64,000 nucleotides of DNA from CALUVN01 sp944323595 (GCA_963931255.1 OZ006972.1:806001-870000), one strand, 5' to 3'. Positions 1-8,533 are shown, counted from the first letter of the stretch. The notes: generated by a model not told the origin, from the letters alone. Made by a program: numbers and translations.

Positions 1-546
1 GACAAAGACCTGTCAGAAGTTATACCGCCGCTGGTGGCAAAAGGAATAAGCTGTATTGAATTCCACGTAATAGGTGAGGACACACCTGAAATTGAACAAA
101 AATGGAAATACCTCAACGAAAATTTTGACGGGATTTTAAGTATCTCAATAAACAGAATGAAGTTAAGCGGGGACAGCATGATTACCCGCATAAAAAAAAT
201 GACGGAAAACCGCACACCTTATACAACAATTATACAGGCTGACGGATTTCCTATGAGCGGCGGAGCAGATGATTACAAATCCACCCTGCAGGCAGTGGCA
301 ACGGCAGAGCTGATTCAAAATGAAAAATTACCTGTCTATATCCTGCTATCCGGCGGGACTAACTCAAAATCCAAAGAACTTGCAAAACTCTGCGGAATTA
401 ACATCAACGGAGTTGCCGTCGGGTCCTATGCAAGAAACATTGTTAGAAAATATATAGAACGCGATGATTTTTTAACCAATAAAACAATTTTTCAGGAAGC
501 GCAATTAATAGCAAAACAGCTTGTGGAGGCTTGTAATGGAATATAG
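1..546 (+). CDS. LdpA C-terminal-domain protein (5' end outside window)
   Basis: The frame is open from base 1, so this is the 3' part of a gene that begins upstream. The visible 181 residues carry the conserved signature of the LdpA C-terminal domain: IIQADGFPMSGG, then YKSTLQAVATAEL, LPVYILLSGGTNSKSKELAKLCG and GVAVGSYARNIVRKY (the last three are recalled from cyanobacterial LdpA). In Cyanobacteria LdpA is an iron-sulfur protein that passes redox state to the circadian clock; the Fe-S part would be N-terminal and is not visible. The role in a non-photosynthetic cell is unknown. Its stop codon overlaps the start of the next gene by 11 bases, which implies cotranscription. The family call is fairly sure; the function is not. 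Confidence 0.75.
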   Translation, partial: DKDLSEVIPPLVAKGISCIEFHVIGEDTPEIEQKWKYLNENFDGILSISINRMKLSGDSMITRIKKMTENRTPYTTIIQADGFPMSGGADDYKSTLQAVATAELIQNEKLPVYILLSGGTNSKSKELAKLCGININGVAVGSYARNIVRKYIERDDFLTNKTIFQEAQLIAKQLVEACNGI

Positions 547-1000
547 TTACGGTTATGACACAGTGATAGGCAGACTTTATATCACGGCGGATGAAGAGAA
601 TTTGCTGAGGATAAGCTTTGATGCACCGTCAGGCTTGTGTAAGGAAACCGCGTTAATAAAAGAAACTTTCAAACAGTTAAGCGAATATTTTTCAGGTAAA
701 CGCGTTGAATTTAACCTGCCTCTGGCACCGTCCGGAACAGAATTTCAAAAACAGGTCTGGAATGCACTTTTAAAAATTCCATACGGAGAAACCAGAAGCT
801 ACAAGGAACTTGCCCAAATAATCGGTAATGAAAAGGCAAGCCGTGCCGTAGGTATGGCAAATAATAAAAACCCTTTAATGATAGTAATTCCCTGCCACCG
901 CGTAATAGGTGCAAACGGAAATCTTACGGGCTATGCAGGCGGTATCGGGGTAAAGAAACGCCTGCTTGAACTTGAATCAGGCAAAAAATTTTCAAAATAA
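536..1000 (+). CDS. ogt: Methylated-DNA--protein-cysteine methyltransferase
   Basis: This is a suicide DNA-repair enzyme that transfers the alkyl group of O6-alkylguanine to its own cysteine. The active-site motif IPCHRVIG is present at about residues 118-125, followed by the usual NLTGYAGG and a KKRLLELE end. Upstream, FQKQVWNALLKIPYGETRSY is the recognition-helix region, and GMANNKNP follows. The length of about 154 residues fits the short Ogt class. I chose the ATG at 536 because GGAGG lies at 525-529 with ideal spacing; an in-frame TTG at 521 is less likely. The start overlaps the LdpA-domain gene. Confidence 0.93.
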   Translation: MEYSYGYDTVIGRLYITADEENLLRISFDAPSGLCKETALIKETFKQLSEYFSGKRVEFNLPLAPSGTEFQKQVWNALLKIPYGETRSYKELAQIIGNEKASRAVGMANNKNPLMIVIPCHRVIGANGNLTGYAGGIGVKKRLLELESGKKFSK

Positions 1001-1601
1001 ATTTAAAAGCCCTCCTCTTCTCCTTAACAGGCACGATAAAATCTTGCCCGATAGTTTTGCCGCATTTTGACACAATATCATTTTCGGTTCTGTAATTAAT
1101 GAGATTTTCGAAGTTTTCAGGCGGATAATCCTCCTTATTCACCCGCATGTAGGCGTTGAAAGTTACCCCATTTTTAACAAGAGTTTGCTGCAAAACCTCA
1201 ATAACTTCGCGACCGCCCTCAGAATTTCCGACTGCAGTAACTTTTGATTTTGACGGGTCAATCTTGTACTCTGCAAGCATGTCATTACAAAATTCTACAG
1301 CCTGCTTACATTGTGCATTCGGACTGCCTAAAGACATTTTTGCATTCGCAGCCCAATCCTTGCCGTTTTTGACATCTGTTCCCAAAAATACAAAGGCATA
1401 CTCTTCTCCGTTGGTATACAATACGCCCTTAAAATTAGTTCCATTATGATGTCTAAAATCTTCTAGCGTCCACCCCTCCGGTAACTCGGGGTTAGGATTA
1501 GGATTTCCTGTAAAATATTCACCTGAGACGTTATTCAGTTGAAGATAAACATTTGCTTTTGTGTGATCAATGTGATTTCCTTTCTGTTTTAAAGTATTCA
1601 T
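924..1601 (-). CDS. Lipase-like alpha/beta hydrolase, probably C-terminally truncated
   Basis: The first 190 residues look like a class-3/Mbeg1-type lipase fold: a GTNFKGVLY and EYAFVFLGTD strand pair, then a nucleophile elbow GNSEGG (GxSxG) near residue 126, then YRTENDIVSKCG, which could supply the acidic residue. A C-terminal catalytic histidine that such enzymes need is not seen. After VPVKEKRR the frame runs into the antisense of the ogt 3' end for 77 bases, and the residues there look like random translation. The likely explanation is a deletion that removed the C terminus. An AAAGGAA ribosome site sits before the ATG. It could be a pseudogene; I see no signal peptide. Confidence 0.5.
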   Translation of the reverse strand: MNTLKQKGNHIDHTKANVYLQLNNVSGEYFTGNPNPNPELPEGWTLEDFRHHNGTNFKGVLYTNGEEYAFVFLGTDVKNGKDWAANAKMSLGSPNAQCKQAVEFCNDMLAEYKIDPSKSKVTAVGNSEGGREVIEVLQQTLVKNGVTFNAYMRVNKEDYPPENFENLINYRTENDIVSKCGKTIGQDFIVPVKEKRRAFKFILKIFCLIQVQAGVSLPRYRLHSP

Positions 1602-1677
1602 TTAAAAAATTCCTTTCCGGAATTCTTTGTAAAATTTATGTCTGCCCAAAAGCAGAAAATGTAATGTGTGTGCTATT

Positions 1678-2256
1678 TTATTTAAAAATTTTCCGGCTGT
1701 CATGTATCAGATATATCGTAAACTCCGGAGGATAATATTTCTTTTTTGATTTATTATAAAAATCTGCGCCATTTATGTCATAAGATATTTCCTTTGGTTT
1801 TTTAAAATATCCGCTCTGAATGTTTATTTGGATAACTTCATAGTCCATACCGTCTAAAAACGGTTTCGGTGGATTGTTCTTTATTATTTCGGTTATATAT
1901 TTATCCAGCTTCGGACTGGCTTTCTTGGCTCTATAACGACCTATTGGGTTGTATTTTGATATGTAATCTTCATAACTTTCTGTGCTGCTGTCTATAATCT
2001 CTAAATCTGATATGCTCCCGTCTTTATGAATTAAATACCGCAAATCTGTAAAAATAAAAGTTCGCCACGGAAATTTTCCCTTGGGTTCAAATGCCTGTGA
2101 CAATCGATCCGTATACTCCGCAAAATACTGACGGTACGGAACATAAGTTTCTGGACCGCCATATTGAAATTTATCTATACTTCTCGGTAATTTCTCTGCA
2201 TAAGATATAGTTATGCTGCTATAAAAAATTATTAACATTAATAATATCTTTTTCAT
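1678..2256 (-). CDS. Secreted TonB-C-like protein, array copy 7 (last)
   Basis: This is the distal member of the seven-gene array, about 192 residues. It has a signal peptide (MKKILLMLIIFYSS...SYA, cut before EK). The body resembles a TonB C-terminal domain: a DLRYLIHKDGSISDLEIIDSS hairpin, an LDKYITEIIKNNPPKPF helix and a final VIQINIQSGY strand. There is no transmembrane anchor-proline spacer as in true TonB, so a free periplasmic domain is more likely. The end differs from other copies (KIFK instead of KIKGD) because the repeat stops here. I chose the MKKIL start since GGGAG precedes it; the upstream in-frame ATG lies in the previous gene's last codons. Substrate unknown. Confidence 0.6.
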   Translation of the reverse strand: MKKILLMLIIFYSSITISYAEKLPRSIDKFQYGGPETYVPYRQYFAEYTDRLSQAFEPKGKFPWRTFIFTDLRYLIHKDGSISDLEIIDSSTESYEDYISKYNPIGRYRAKKASPKLDKYITEIIKNNPPKPFLDGMDYEVIQINIQSGYFKKPKEISYDINGADFYNKSKKKYYPPEFTIYLIHDSRKIFK

Positions 2257-2257
2257 T

Positions 2258-2839
2258 TCAATCTCCCTTAATTTTCCGGCTGTCATGTATCAGATATATC
2301 GTAAATTCCGGAGGATAATATTTCTTTGTTGATGCATTATAAAAATCTGCGCCATTTATCATATAAGATATTTTATCTGCCTTTTTATAATATCCGCTCT
2401 GAATGTATATTCGGATAACTTCATAGTCCATACCGTCTAAAAACGGTTTCGGTGGATTATTCTTTATTATTTCGGTTACATATTTATCCAGCTTCGGACT
2501 GGCTTTCTTGGCTCTATAACGACCTATTGGGTTGTATTTTGATATGTAATCTTCATAACTTTCTGTGCTGCTGTCTATAATCTCTAAATCTGATATGCTC
2601 CCGTCTTTATGAATTAAATACCGCAAATCTGTAAAAATAAAAGTTCGCCACGGAAATTTTCCCTTGGGTTCAAATGCCTGTGACAATCGTTCCGTATACT
2701 CCGCAAAATATTGCCGGTATGGAACATAAGTTTCTGGTCCGCCATATTGAAATTTATCTATACTTCTCGGTAATTTCTCCGCATAAGATATAGTCATGCT
2801 GCTATAAAAAATTACTAACAGTAATAATATCTTTTTCAT
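2258..2839 (-). CDS. Secreted TonB-C-like protein, array copy 6
   Basis: 193 residues. It carries the LPRSIDKFQYGG N-terminal module, the DLRYL/SDLEI middle module and a GADFYNASTKKYYPPEF end. The stop codon TGA is separated from the next ATG by one base (TGAAATG), so translation is probably coupled along the array. It differs from copy 7 at few positions, mainly in the last 40 residues. Confidence 0.6.
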   Translation of the reverse strand: MKKILLLLVIFYSSMTISYAEKLPRSIDKFQYGGPETYVPYRQYFAEYTERLSQAFEPKGKFPWRTFIFTDLRYLIHKDGSISDLEIIDSSTESYEDYISKYNPIGRYRAKKASPKLDKYVTEIIKNNPPKPFLDGMDYEVIRIYIQSGYYKKADKISYMINGADFYNASTKKYYPPEFTIYLIHDSRKIKGD

Positions 2840-2840
2840 T

Positions 2841-3422
2841 TCAATCTCCCTTAATTTTCCGGCTGTCATGTATCAGATATATCGTAAATAAAGGAGGATA
2901 ATTTTTCTTTTTTGAGGCATTATAAACACCTGCCCAATTATAGTGATAATATATTTTCTTTGATTTCTTTAAATATCCAGCCTGAACTTCTATTTGGATA
3001 ACATCATAGTCCATACCGTCTAAAAATGGTTTTGGTGGATTGTTCATAATCACTTCCATTGCATATTTATCCAGCTTCGGACTGGCTTTCCTTACTCTAT
3101 AACGACCTATTGGGTTGTATTTTGATATGTAATATTCATAACTTTCTGTGCTGCTATCTATAATCTCTAAATTTGAGATGCTCCCGTCTTTATGAATTAA
3201 ATATCGTAAATGTGTAAAAATAAAAGTTCGCCACGGGAATTTTCCTTGGGGTTCAAATGCCTGTGACAATCGGTCTGTGTACTCCGCAAAATATTGCCGG
3301 TATGGAACGTAAGTTTCTGGTCCGCCAAAATCAAACTTATCTAAGTCTTCAGGTAATTTCTCCGCATAAGATATAGTTATGCTGCTATAAAAAATGATTA
3401 ACAGTAATAATATCTTTTTCAT
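2841..3422 (-). CDS. Secreted TonB-C-like protein, array copy 5
   Basis: 193 residues. This copy and the one at 4590-5171 share a distinct version of the sequence: LPEDLDKFDFGG after the signal peptide, HLRYL and SNLEI in the hairpin, YEYYISK, RVRKASPKLDKYAMEVIMNN in the helix, and an EVQAGY strand. Its C-terminal segment (WAGVYNASKKKNYPPLF) is unique in the array. The sub-family is therefore defined by the whole middle region, not by scattered changes. Confidence 0.6.
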   Translation of the reverse strand: MKKILLLLIIFYSSITISYAEKLPEDLDKFDFGGPETYVPYRQYFAEYTDRLSQAFEPQGKFPWRTFIFTHLRYLIHKDGSISNLEIIDSSTESYEYYISKYNPIGRYRVRKASPKLDKYAMEVIMNNPPKPFLDGMDYDVIQIEVQAGYLKKSKKIYYHYNWAGVYNASKKKNYPPLFTIYLIHDSRKIKGD

Positions 3423-3423
3423 T

Positions 3424-4005
3424 TCAATCTCCCTTAATTTTCCGGCTGTCATGTATCAGATATATCGTAAACGTTGGGTAAACAAAAATATTTTTTGATG
3501 GATCTTCACGACCTGCCGTATTTATTATATAAGATATTTTATCTGCCTTTTTATAATATCCGCTCTGAATGTATATTCGGATAACTTCATAGTCCATACC
3601 ATCTAAAAACGGTTTCGGTGGATTGTTCTTTATTATTTCGGTTATATATTTATCCAGCTTCGGGCTGGCTTTCTTGGCTCTATAACGACCTATTGGATTG
3701 TATTTTGATATGTAATCTTCATAACTTTCTGTGCTGCTGTCTATAATCTCTAAATCTGATATGCTCCCGTCTTTATGAATTAAATACCGCAAATCTGTAA
3801 AAATAAAAGTTCGCCACGGAAATTTTCCTTGGGGTTCAAATGCCTGTGACAATCGGTCTGTGTACTCCGCAAAATATTGCCGGTATGGAACATAAGTTTC
3901 TGGACCACCAGAAAAAAATTCAACTAAGTTTCTCGGTAATTTCTCCGCATAAGATATAGTTATGCTGCTATAAAAAATTATTAACATTAATAATATCTTT
4001 TTCAT
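3424..4005 (-). CDS. Secreted TonB-C-like protein, array copy 4
   Basis: 193 residues. It combines the LPRNLVEFFSGG N-terminal module (shared only with the first copy at 5173) with the common DLRYL/SDLEI middle and a TAGREDPSKNIFVYPTF end (shared only with the neighbour at 4007). The ribosome site here reads AGGGAGACTAAA rather than AGGGAGATTGAA, so the preceding stop is TAA. Confidence 0.6.
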   Translation of the reverse strand: MKKILLMLIIFYSSITISYAEKLPRNLVEFFSGGPETYVPYRQYFAEYTDRLSQAFEPQGKFPWRTFIFTDLRYLIHKDGSISDLEIIDSSTESYEDYISKYNPIGRYRAKKASPKLDKYITEIIKNNPPKPFLDGMDYEVIRIYIQSGYYKKADKISYIINTAGREDPSKNIFVYPTFTIYLIHDSRKIKGD

Positions 4006-4006
4006 T

Positions 4007-4588
4007 TTAGTCTCCCTTAATTTTCCGGCTGTCATGTATCAGATATATCGTAAACGTTGGGTAAACAAAAATATTTTTTGATGGATCCTCACAACCCGCT
4101 GTATTTATCATATAAGATATTTCCTTTGGTTTTTTATAATATCCGCTCTGAATGTATATTCGGATAACTTCATAGTCCATACCATCTAAAAACGGTTTCG
4201 GTGGATTGTTCTTTATTATTTCGGTTATATATTTATCCAGCTTCGGGCTGGCTTTCTTGGCTCTATAACGACCTATTGGATTGTATTTTGATATGTAATC
4301 TTCATAACTTTCTGTGCTGCTGTCTATAATCTCTAAATCTGATATGCTCCCGTCTTTATGAATTAAATACCGCAAATCTGTAAAAATAAAAGTTCGCCAC
4401 GGAAATTTTCCCTTGGGTTCAAATGCCTGTGACAATCGTTCCGTATACTCCGCAAAATATTGCCGGTACGGAACATAAGTTTCTGGTCCGCCATATTGAA
4501 ATTTATCTATACTTCTCGGTAATTTCTCCGCATAAGATATAGTCATGCTGCTATAAAAAATTACTAACAGTAATAATATCTTTTTCAT
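4007..4588 (-). CDS. Secreted TonB-C-like protein, array copy 3
   Basis: 193 residues from the MKKIL start. The N-terminal module is LPRSIDKFQYGG, as in copies 6 and 7, but the C-terminal module (TAGCEDPSKNIFVYPTF) is that of copy 4. A longer in-frame start exists further upstream, but it lies inside the coding region of the previous copy and has no ribosome site. Confidence 0.6.
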   Translation of the reverse strand: MKKILLLLVIFYSSMTISYAEKLPRSIDKFQYGGPETYVPYRQYFAEYTERLSQAFEPKGKFPWRTFIFTDLRYLIHKDGSISDLEIIDSSTESYEDYISKYNPIGRYRAKKASPKLDKYITEIIKNNPPKPFLDGMDYEVIRIYIQSGYYKKPKEISYMINTAGCEDPSKNIFVYPTFTIYLIHDSRKIKGD

Positions 4589-4589
4589 T

Positions 4590-5171
4590 TCAATCTCCCT
4601 TAATTTTCCGGCTGTCACGACAGAGGTATATAGTAAATTGTGGAAGAACAAAAATATTCTTTAATCTATCCTCAGTGCCTCCTGCATTTATCATATAATA
4701 AGTTTCTCGTTTCCTTGGATAAAAACACATCTGAACTTCTACACGTATAGATTCATAGTCCATACCGTCTAAAAATGGTTTTGGTAGATTGTTCATAATC
4801 ACTTCCATTGCATATTTATCCAGCTTCGGACTGGCTTTCCTTACTCTATAACGACCTATTGGGTTTAATTTTGATATGTAATATTCATAACTTTCTGTGC
4901 TGCTATCTATAATCTCTAAATTTGAGATGCTCCCGTCTTTATGAATTAAATATCGTAAATGTGTAAAAATAAAAGTTCGCCACGGAAATTTTCCTTTGGG
5001 TTCAAATGCCTGTGACAATCGTTCCGTATACTCCGCAAAATATTGCCGGTATGGAACATAAGTTTCTGGTCCGCCAAAATCAAACTTGTCTATGTCTTCA
5101 GGCAATTTCTCCGCATAAGATATAGTTATGCTGCTATAAAAAATTATTAACATTAATAATATCTTTTTCAT
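4590..5171 (-). CDS. Secreted TonB-C-like protein, array copy 2
   Basis: 193 residues and the most divergent C terminus of the array (QMCFYPRKRETYY, then GGTEDRLKNIFVLPQF and CRDSRK with an added cysteine). The N-terminal and middle modules match copy 5 (LPEDIDKFDFGG, HLRYL, SNLEI, YAMEVIMNN). It also has LNPIGRYR where all others have YNPIGRYR. Confidence 0.6.
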   Translation of the reverse strand: MKKILLMLIIFYSSITISYAEKLPEDIDKFDFGGPETYVPYRQYFAEYTERLSQAFEPKGKFPWRTFIFTHLRYLIHKDGSISNLEIIDSSTESYEYYISKLNPIGRYRVRKASPKLDKYAMEVIMNNLPKPFLDGMDYESIRVEVQMCFYPRKRETYYMINAGGTEDRLKNIFVLPQFTIYLCRDSRKIKGD

Positions 5172-5172
5172 T

Positions 5173-5778
5173 TTAGTCACCCTTAATTTTCCGGCTGTCA
5201 TGTATCAGGTATATCGTAAATTCCGGAGGATAATATTTCTTTTTTGATTTATTATAAAAATCTGCGCCATTTATGTCATAAGATATTTCCTTTGTTTTTT
5301 TAAAATATCCGCTCTGAATGTTTATTTGGATAACTTCATAGTCCATACCATCTAAAAACGGTTTCGGTGGATTGTTCTTTATTATTTCGGTTATATATTT
5401 ATCCAGCTTCGGACTGGCTTTCTTGGCTCTATAACGACCTATTGGATTGTATTTTGATATGTAATCTTCATAACTTTCTGTGCTGCTGTCTATAATCTCT
5501 AAATCTGATATGCTCCCGTCTTTATGAATTAAATACCGCAAATCTGTAAAAATAAAAGTTCGCCACGGAAATTTTCCCTTGGGTTCAAATGCCTGTGACA
5601 ATCGGTCCGTGTACTCCGCAAAATATTGCCGGTATGGAACATAAGTTTCTGGACCACCAGAAAAAAATTCAACTAAGTTTCTCGGTAATTTCTCCGCATA
5701 AGAAGCACCATTTGAAATCAAAAGCAGTACGGTTAATAGTATTAATAAATTTCTGAATTTCAGTAATCTTTTCCACAT
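5173..5778 (-). CDS. Secreted TonB-C-like protein, array copy 1 (promoter-proximal)
   Basis: This is the first gene of the array, about 201 residues. Its signal peptide is unrelated to that of the other copies (MWKRLLKFRNLLILLTVLLLISNG then ASYA), while the mature part is the family type with LPRNLVEFFSGG at the start and a GADFYNKSKKKYYPPEF end. It is therefore the likely founder or the acceptor of a signal-peptide swap. I set the start at 5778 because a TTGACA/TTTAAT promoter ends 7 bases before this ATG, which puts the in-frame ATG at 5799 upstream of the transcript start. Confidence 0.6.
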   Translation of the reverse strand: MWKRLLKFRNLLILLTVLLLISNGASYAEKLPRNLVEFFSGGPETYVPYRQYFAEYTDRLSQAFEPKGKFPWRTFIFTDLRYLIHKDGSISDLEIIDSSTESYEDYISKYNPIGRYRAKKASPKLDKYITEIIKNNPPKPFLDGMDYEVIQINIQSGYFKKTKEISYDINGADFYNKSKKKYYPPEFTIYLIHDSRKIKGD

Positions 5779-5785
5779 TATTACT

Positions 5786-5815
5786 ATTAAACCACGCATT
5801 TCAAAAAACTGTCAA
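5786..5815 (-). promoter_or_regulatory. Promoter of the seven-gene array
   Basis: On the minus strand TTGACA (5815-5810), an 18-base spacer and TTTAAT (5791-5786) are followed by AGTAATA and then ATG at 5778. The transcript would start at or next to the ATG, so the first gene is probably leaderless; no Shine-Dalgarno sequence is present. Confidence 0.55.
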
Positions 5816-5835
5816 GTTAGAAGATCGGCTAAAAA

Positions 5836-6234
5836 TTATTTCAAATAATCTTCAAAAGTCTTGATATTAACCTTATATCCGCAGCCTTCATGAAGTTTGC
5901 CGGGGTAAAAAATCTTTCTGGCAGGATAATTTCTGCACATACGCGGACGCCTGTTGTATACAGGGCATAACCCCTCTTCCGTCACAAGTTTACACGCAAA
6001 AATAAAATTGCCCTCTTCATCTTTGCCTTTTATATAAAATCTTCTGTATGCCGGAAACAAAAACTGCATTATCTTAAATTCTTTCTCTGTGTATGTGTCC
6101 ACACTATACATATAATTACAGCATTTGCCGCATTTTTTGCATTCTCCCGTAATCTCATAGGATACCCGCTCCGGTACAAAATATGAAAGTATCTCGTTAT
6201 ATATTGAACTTACAAAATCTATAAATTTCCGCAT
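5836..6234 (-). CDS. YkgJ-type cysteine cluster protein
   Basis: 132 residues. The diagnostic motif CKKCGKCCNY (CxxCxxCC) is near residue 32, followed by FACKLVTEEGLCPVYNRRPRMCRNYPARK and a last CGYK. This is the UPF0153/YkgJ family, thought to bind an iron-sulfur cluster or zinc through eight cysteines; the biochemical role is not established. AAGGATAAT precedes the ATG. It is divergent from the PBP gene and lies just upstream of the array promoter, with its 3' end at most 21 bases from that -35 box. Confidence 0.85.
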   Translation of the reverse strand: MRKFIDFVSSIYNEILSYFVPERVSYEITGECKKCGKCCNYMYSVDTYTEKEFKIMQFLFPAYRRFYIKGKDEEGNFIFACKLVTEEGLCPVYNRRPRMCRNYPARKIFYPGKLHEGCGYKVNIKTFEDYLK

Positions 6235-6314
6235 ATTATCCTTAATATATTTGCTTTATATTTTACCATGGTATAATATTTAGGTAAAATTCAGGTGAAA
6301 AGGATATGTAAATA

Positions 6315-8531
6315 ATGGCGAGAAGCAGAAAATCATCTAACGGTAAAGCTTATAATTACAGCAAAAAAAATATACATCAGGACTCCGGCTCGTTTATGTC
6401 AGGTGCCAAATTTGTATTAATTTTTTCAGTTGCCGCCGTACTTGCAGGCGTCGCATCTTTCCAGCTGTACCTGTCCTCCCTGCCGCCTATTGAGAATTTA
6501 GAATCTTTTAAACCAAATATAGTTACAAAATTCTACTCACACGACGGTGAAATCATTAAAACATTCACTGCCTACACCTCTTCAAAAGTTGAATTAAAAG
6601 ATGTACCGCAAAATTTTATAAATGCTCTAATTGCTACCGAAGATAAAAATTTCTATAAACATAACGGCTACGATTTAATGGGTCTTGCCCGTTCAACAGT
6701 ACAAAATATCCTTGCAGGACACGTCGTTCAGGGTGCCAGCACTCTCACCCAGCAGCTTGCAAGAATGCTTTTCCTATCTAACGAAAAAACTATAGACAGA
6801 AAAATTAAAGAACTCGTTATAGCTTCAAGAATTGAAAAAACTATCTCAAAAGATAAAATTCTTGAAATGTATATCAATAACGTTTATCTCGGTTCAGGAG
6901 CTTACGGTGCAGAGGGCGCCGCTCAAATTTATTTCAACAAACACCTGAAAGATTGTACCCTGCCGGAACTCGCACTTATTGCAGGTCTGCCGCAGGCTCC
7001 GTCACTTTATTCGCCGTTCAACAGCGTAGATCTGGCAGTAAAAAGACGAAATCAAGTTTTAACCCGTATGTATAAAATGCGCTACATCACTAAAGATGAA
7101 TTCAACAAAGCTAAAGACGCAAAAGTTACACTTAGTCCTATGCCGCAGCTTTATACTACAAACAAAGCACCGTACTTCTGTGATTACGTGCTGAAAGAAC
7201 TTGAAAAACTCGGATTTACCGAAACAGAAATTTCTCAGGGCGGCTACAAAGTTATCACAACTCTTGATTACAAAACACAAATTGCAGCCAACGAAGCCGT
7301 AATAAGAAACCTCAAAAGCTGGGGAATGACCGGTAAAAATCATCAGGCTGCCGTATTTACATATAACACTATTGACGGAAGAATTCTTGCCTATGTCGGC
7401 GGAAAAGATTACACCCAGAGCCAGTATGACCGTGTAACTCAGGCTCTCAGACCTCCGGGTTCTTCTTTCAAACCGTTCGTATACGCCGCCGCAATTGAAA
7501 AAGGATTGGATCCTAACACTATGGTTGATGATCTTCCCGTCAAAATCGGCGACTGGGCTCCGAGAAACTACGGTAACAAATACAGGGGACCAATCCCTGT
7601 TTATACAGCATTAATGGTTTCTTCAAACGTTGCCGCCGCAAGAATTATCAGAGAAATCGGCATCCGCTCGGTAATCCAGATGGCAAGAGTTCTCGGCATA
7701 GAAACTCCGCTTGAATACGATTACACAATCGCTCTCGGCTCAAATGCCGTTAAACTCTTTGAATTTACACGCGCCTACGGGGCTTTTTCAAACGGCGGAT
7801 ATGTTGTCCAGCCTTACGCAATAGAAAAAATAGAAACAGCACGCGGCAAAGTAATCTACCGTGCACCCAAAACAAAAATCAGCCACCAGTTAAATGTCAG
7901 AACTGCCGCAATTATGACTGCAATTATGCGAACAGTAATTACAAACGGTACTGGTATGGCAGCAAATATAGGCAAACCTGCCGCCGGTAAAACAGGTACA
8001 ACAGATGATTATAAAGATGCATACTTCGTCGGTTATACCCCTAACATCGTTACGGGCGTATGGGTAGGAAACGACGATAATACCAAAATGGGCAACCTCA
8101 CAGGCGGTACAGTTCCTGCAATTATATGGAGAGATGTTATGAGAGTTGCAACAGAACCTTACGGCAAACTTGATTTCAGCTATCCTAAAGTAGAACTTAA
8201 ACCGTTCCACCTTAATCCTGCAAATATAAAAGTTCTTGACCCTAAAGCCTACAACGAAGAAAAGGAAAAGGAAAAAGAAGAAGCAGAAAAATTGAAAGAA
8301 GAACAGGAACAGGCTGAAAACCCGATGCCTGTACAAAACCTTACCCCTGCAGATATTATCAGAAACTTTAAACGACAAAATCCGCAGATGAATATGAACA
8401 TGAATATGCCGCAGCAACAACAGCAGCCGGCACAAACAACACAGGTGCCGGTACAACAGGCACCGGCTAAACCCGTAATACCGGCACCAACCCCGAGTCC
8501 TGCGCCAATACCGGCAGGAGGAATGAACTAA
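6315..8531 (+). CDS. mrcA: Penicillin-binding protein 1A (class A PBP)
   Basis: A bifunctional peptidoglycan synthase anchored in the inner membrane. Order: a short basic cytoplasmic tail, one membrane helix (about residues 30-53), a GT51 glycosyltransferase with ATEDKNFYKHNG and GASTLTQQLARMLFL, then a transpeptidase with SSFK at 383-386, SSN at 436-438 and KTGT at 559-562. The C terminus is a charged KEKEKEEAEK helix and a low-complexity Met/Gln/Pro tail with MNMNMNM and QQQQQ, which is unusual and probably disordered. 738 residues is normal for the class. The next gene follows after two bases. Confidence 0.93.
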   Translation: MARSRKSSNGKAYNYSKKNIHQDSGSFMSGAKFVLIFSVAAVLAGVASFQLYLSSLPPIENLESFKPNIVTKFYSHDGEIIKTFTAYTSSKVELKDVPQNFINALIATEDKNFYKHNGYDLMGLARSTVQNILAGHVVQGASTLTQQLARMLFLSNEKTIDRKIKELVIASRIEKTISKDKILEMYINNVYLGSGAYGAEGAAQIYFNKHLKDCTLPELALIAGLPQAPSLYSPFNSVDLAVKRRNQVLTRMYKMRYITKDEFNKAKDAKVTLSPMPQLYTTNKAPYFCDYVLKELEKLGFTETEISQGGYKVITTLDYKTQIAANEAVIRNLKSWGMTGKNHQAAVFTYNTIDGRILAYVGGKDYTQSQYDRVTQALRPPGSSFKPFVYAAAIEKGLDPNTMVDDLPVKIGDWAPRNYGNKYRGPIPVYTALMVSSNVAAARIIREIGIRSVIQMARVLGIETPLEYDYTIALGSNAVKLFEFTRAYGAFSNGGYVVQPYAIEKIETARGKVIYRAPKTKISHQLNVRTAAIMTAIMRTVITNGTGMAANIGKPAAGKTGTTDDYKDAYFVGYTPNIVTGVWVGNDDNTKMGNLTGGTVPAIIWRDVMRVATEPYGKLDFSYPKVELKPFHLNPANIKVLDPKAYNEEKEKEKEEAEKLKEEQEQAENPMPVQNLTPADIIRNFKRQNPQMNMNMNMPQQQQQPAQTTQVPVQQAPAKPVIPAPTPSPAPIPAGGMN

Positions 8532-8533
8532 GT

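Larger units (their letters stand above)
1678..5778 (-). repeat. Seven-unit tandem gene array, period 583 bp
   Basis: The starts of copies 2-7 at 5171, 4588, 4005, 3422, 2839 and 2256 are spaced by exactly 583 bases: 582 coding bases plus one. Each unit boundary carries the string CATGACAGCCGGAAAATTAA near the stop of one gene and the ribosome site of the next. Units differ by blocks of clustered substitutions. The unit length not being a multiple of three is offset by the single intergenic base, so every copy keeps its own stop and start. Confidence 0.9.

Noticed and set aside
1678..5778. CRISPR-like or assembly artefact explanation for the tandem array
   Set aside because: Units are whole genes with distinct substitutions, which argues against duplicated reads.
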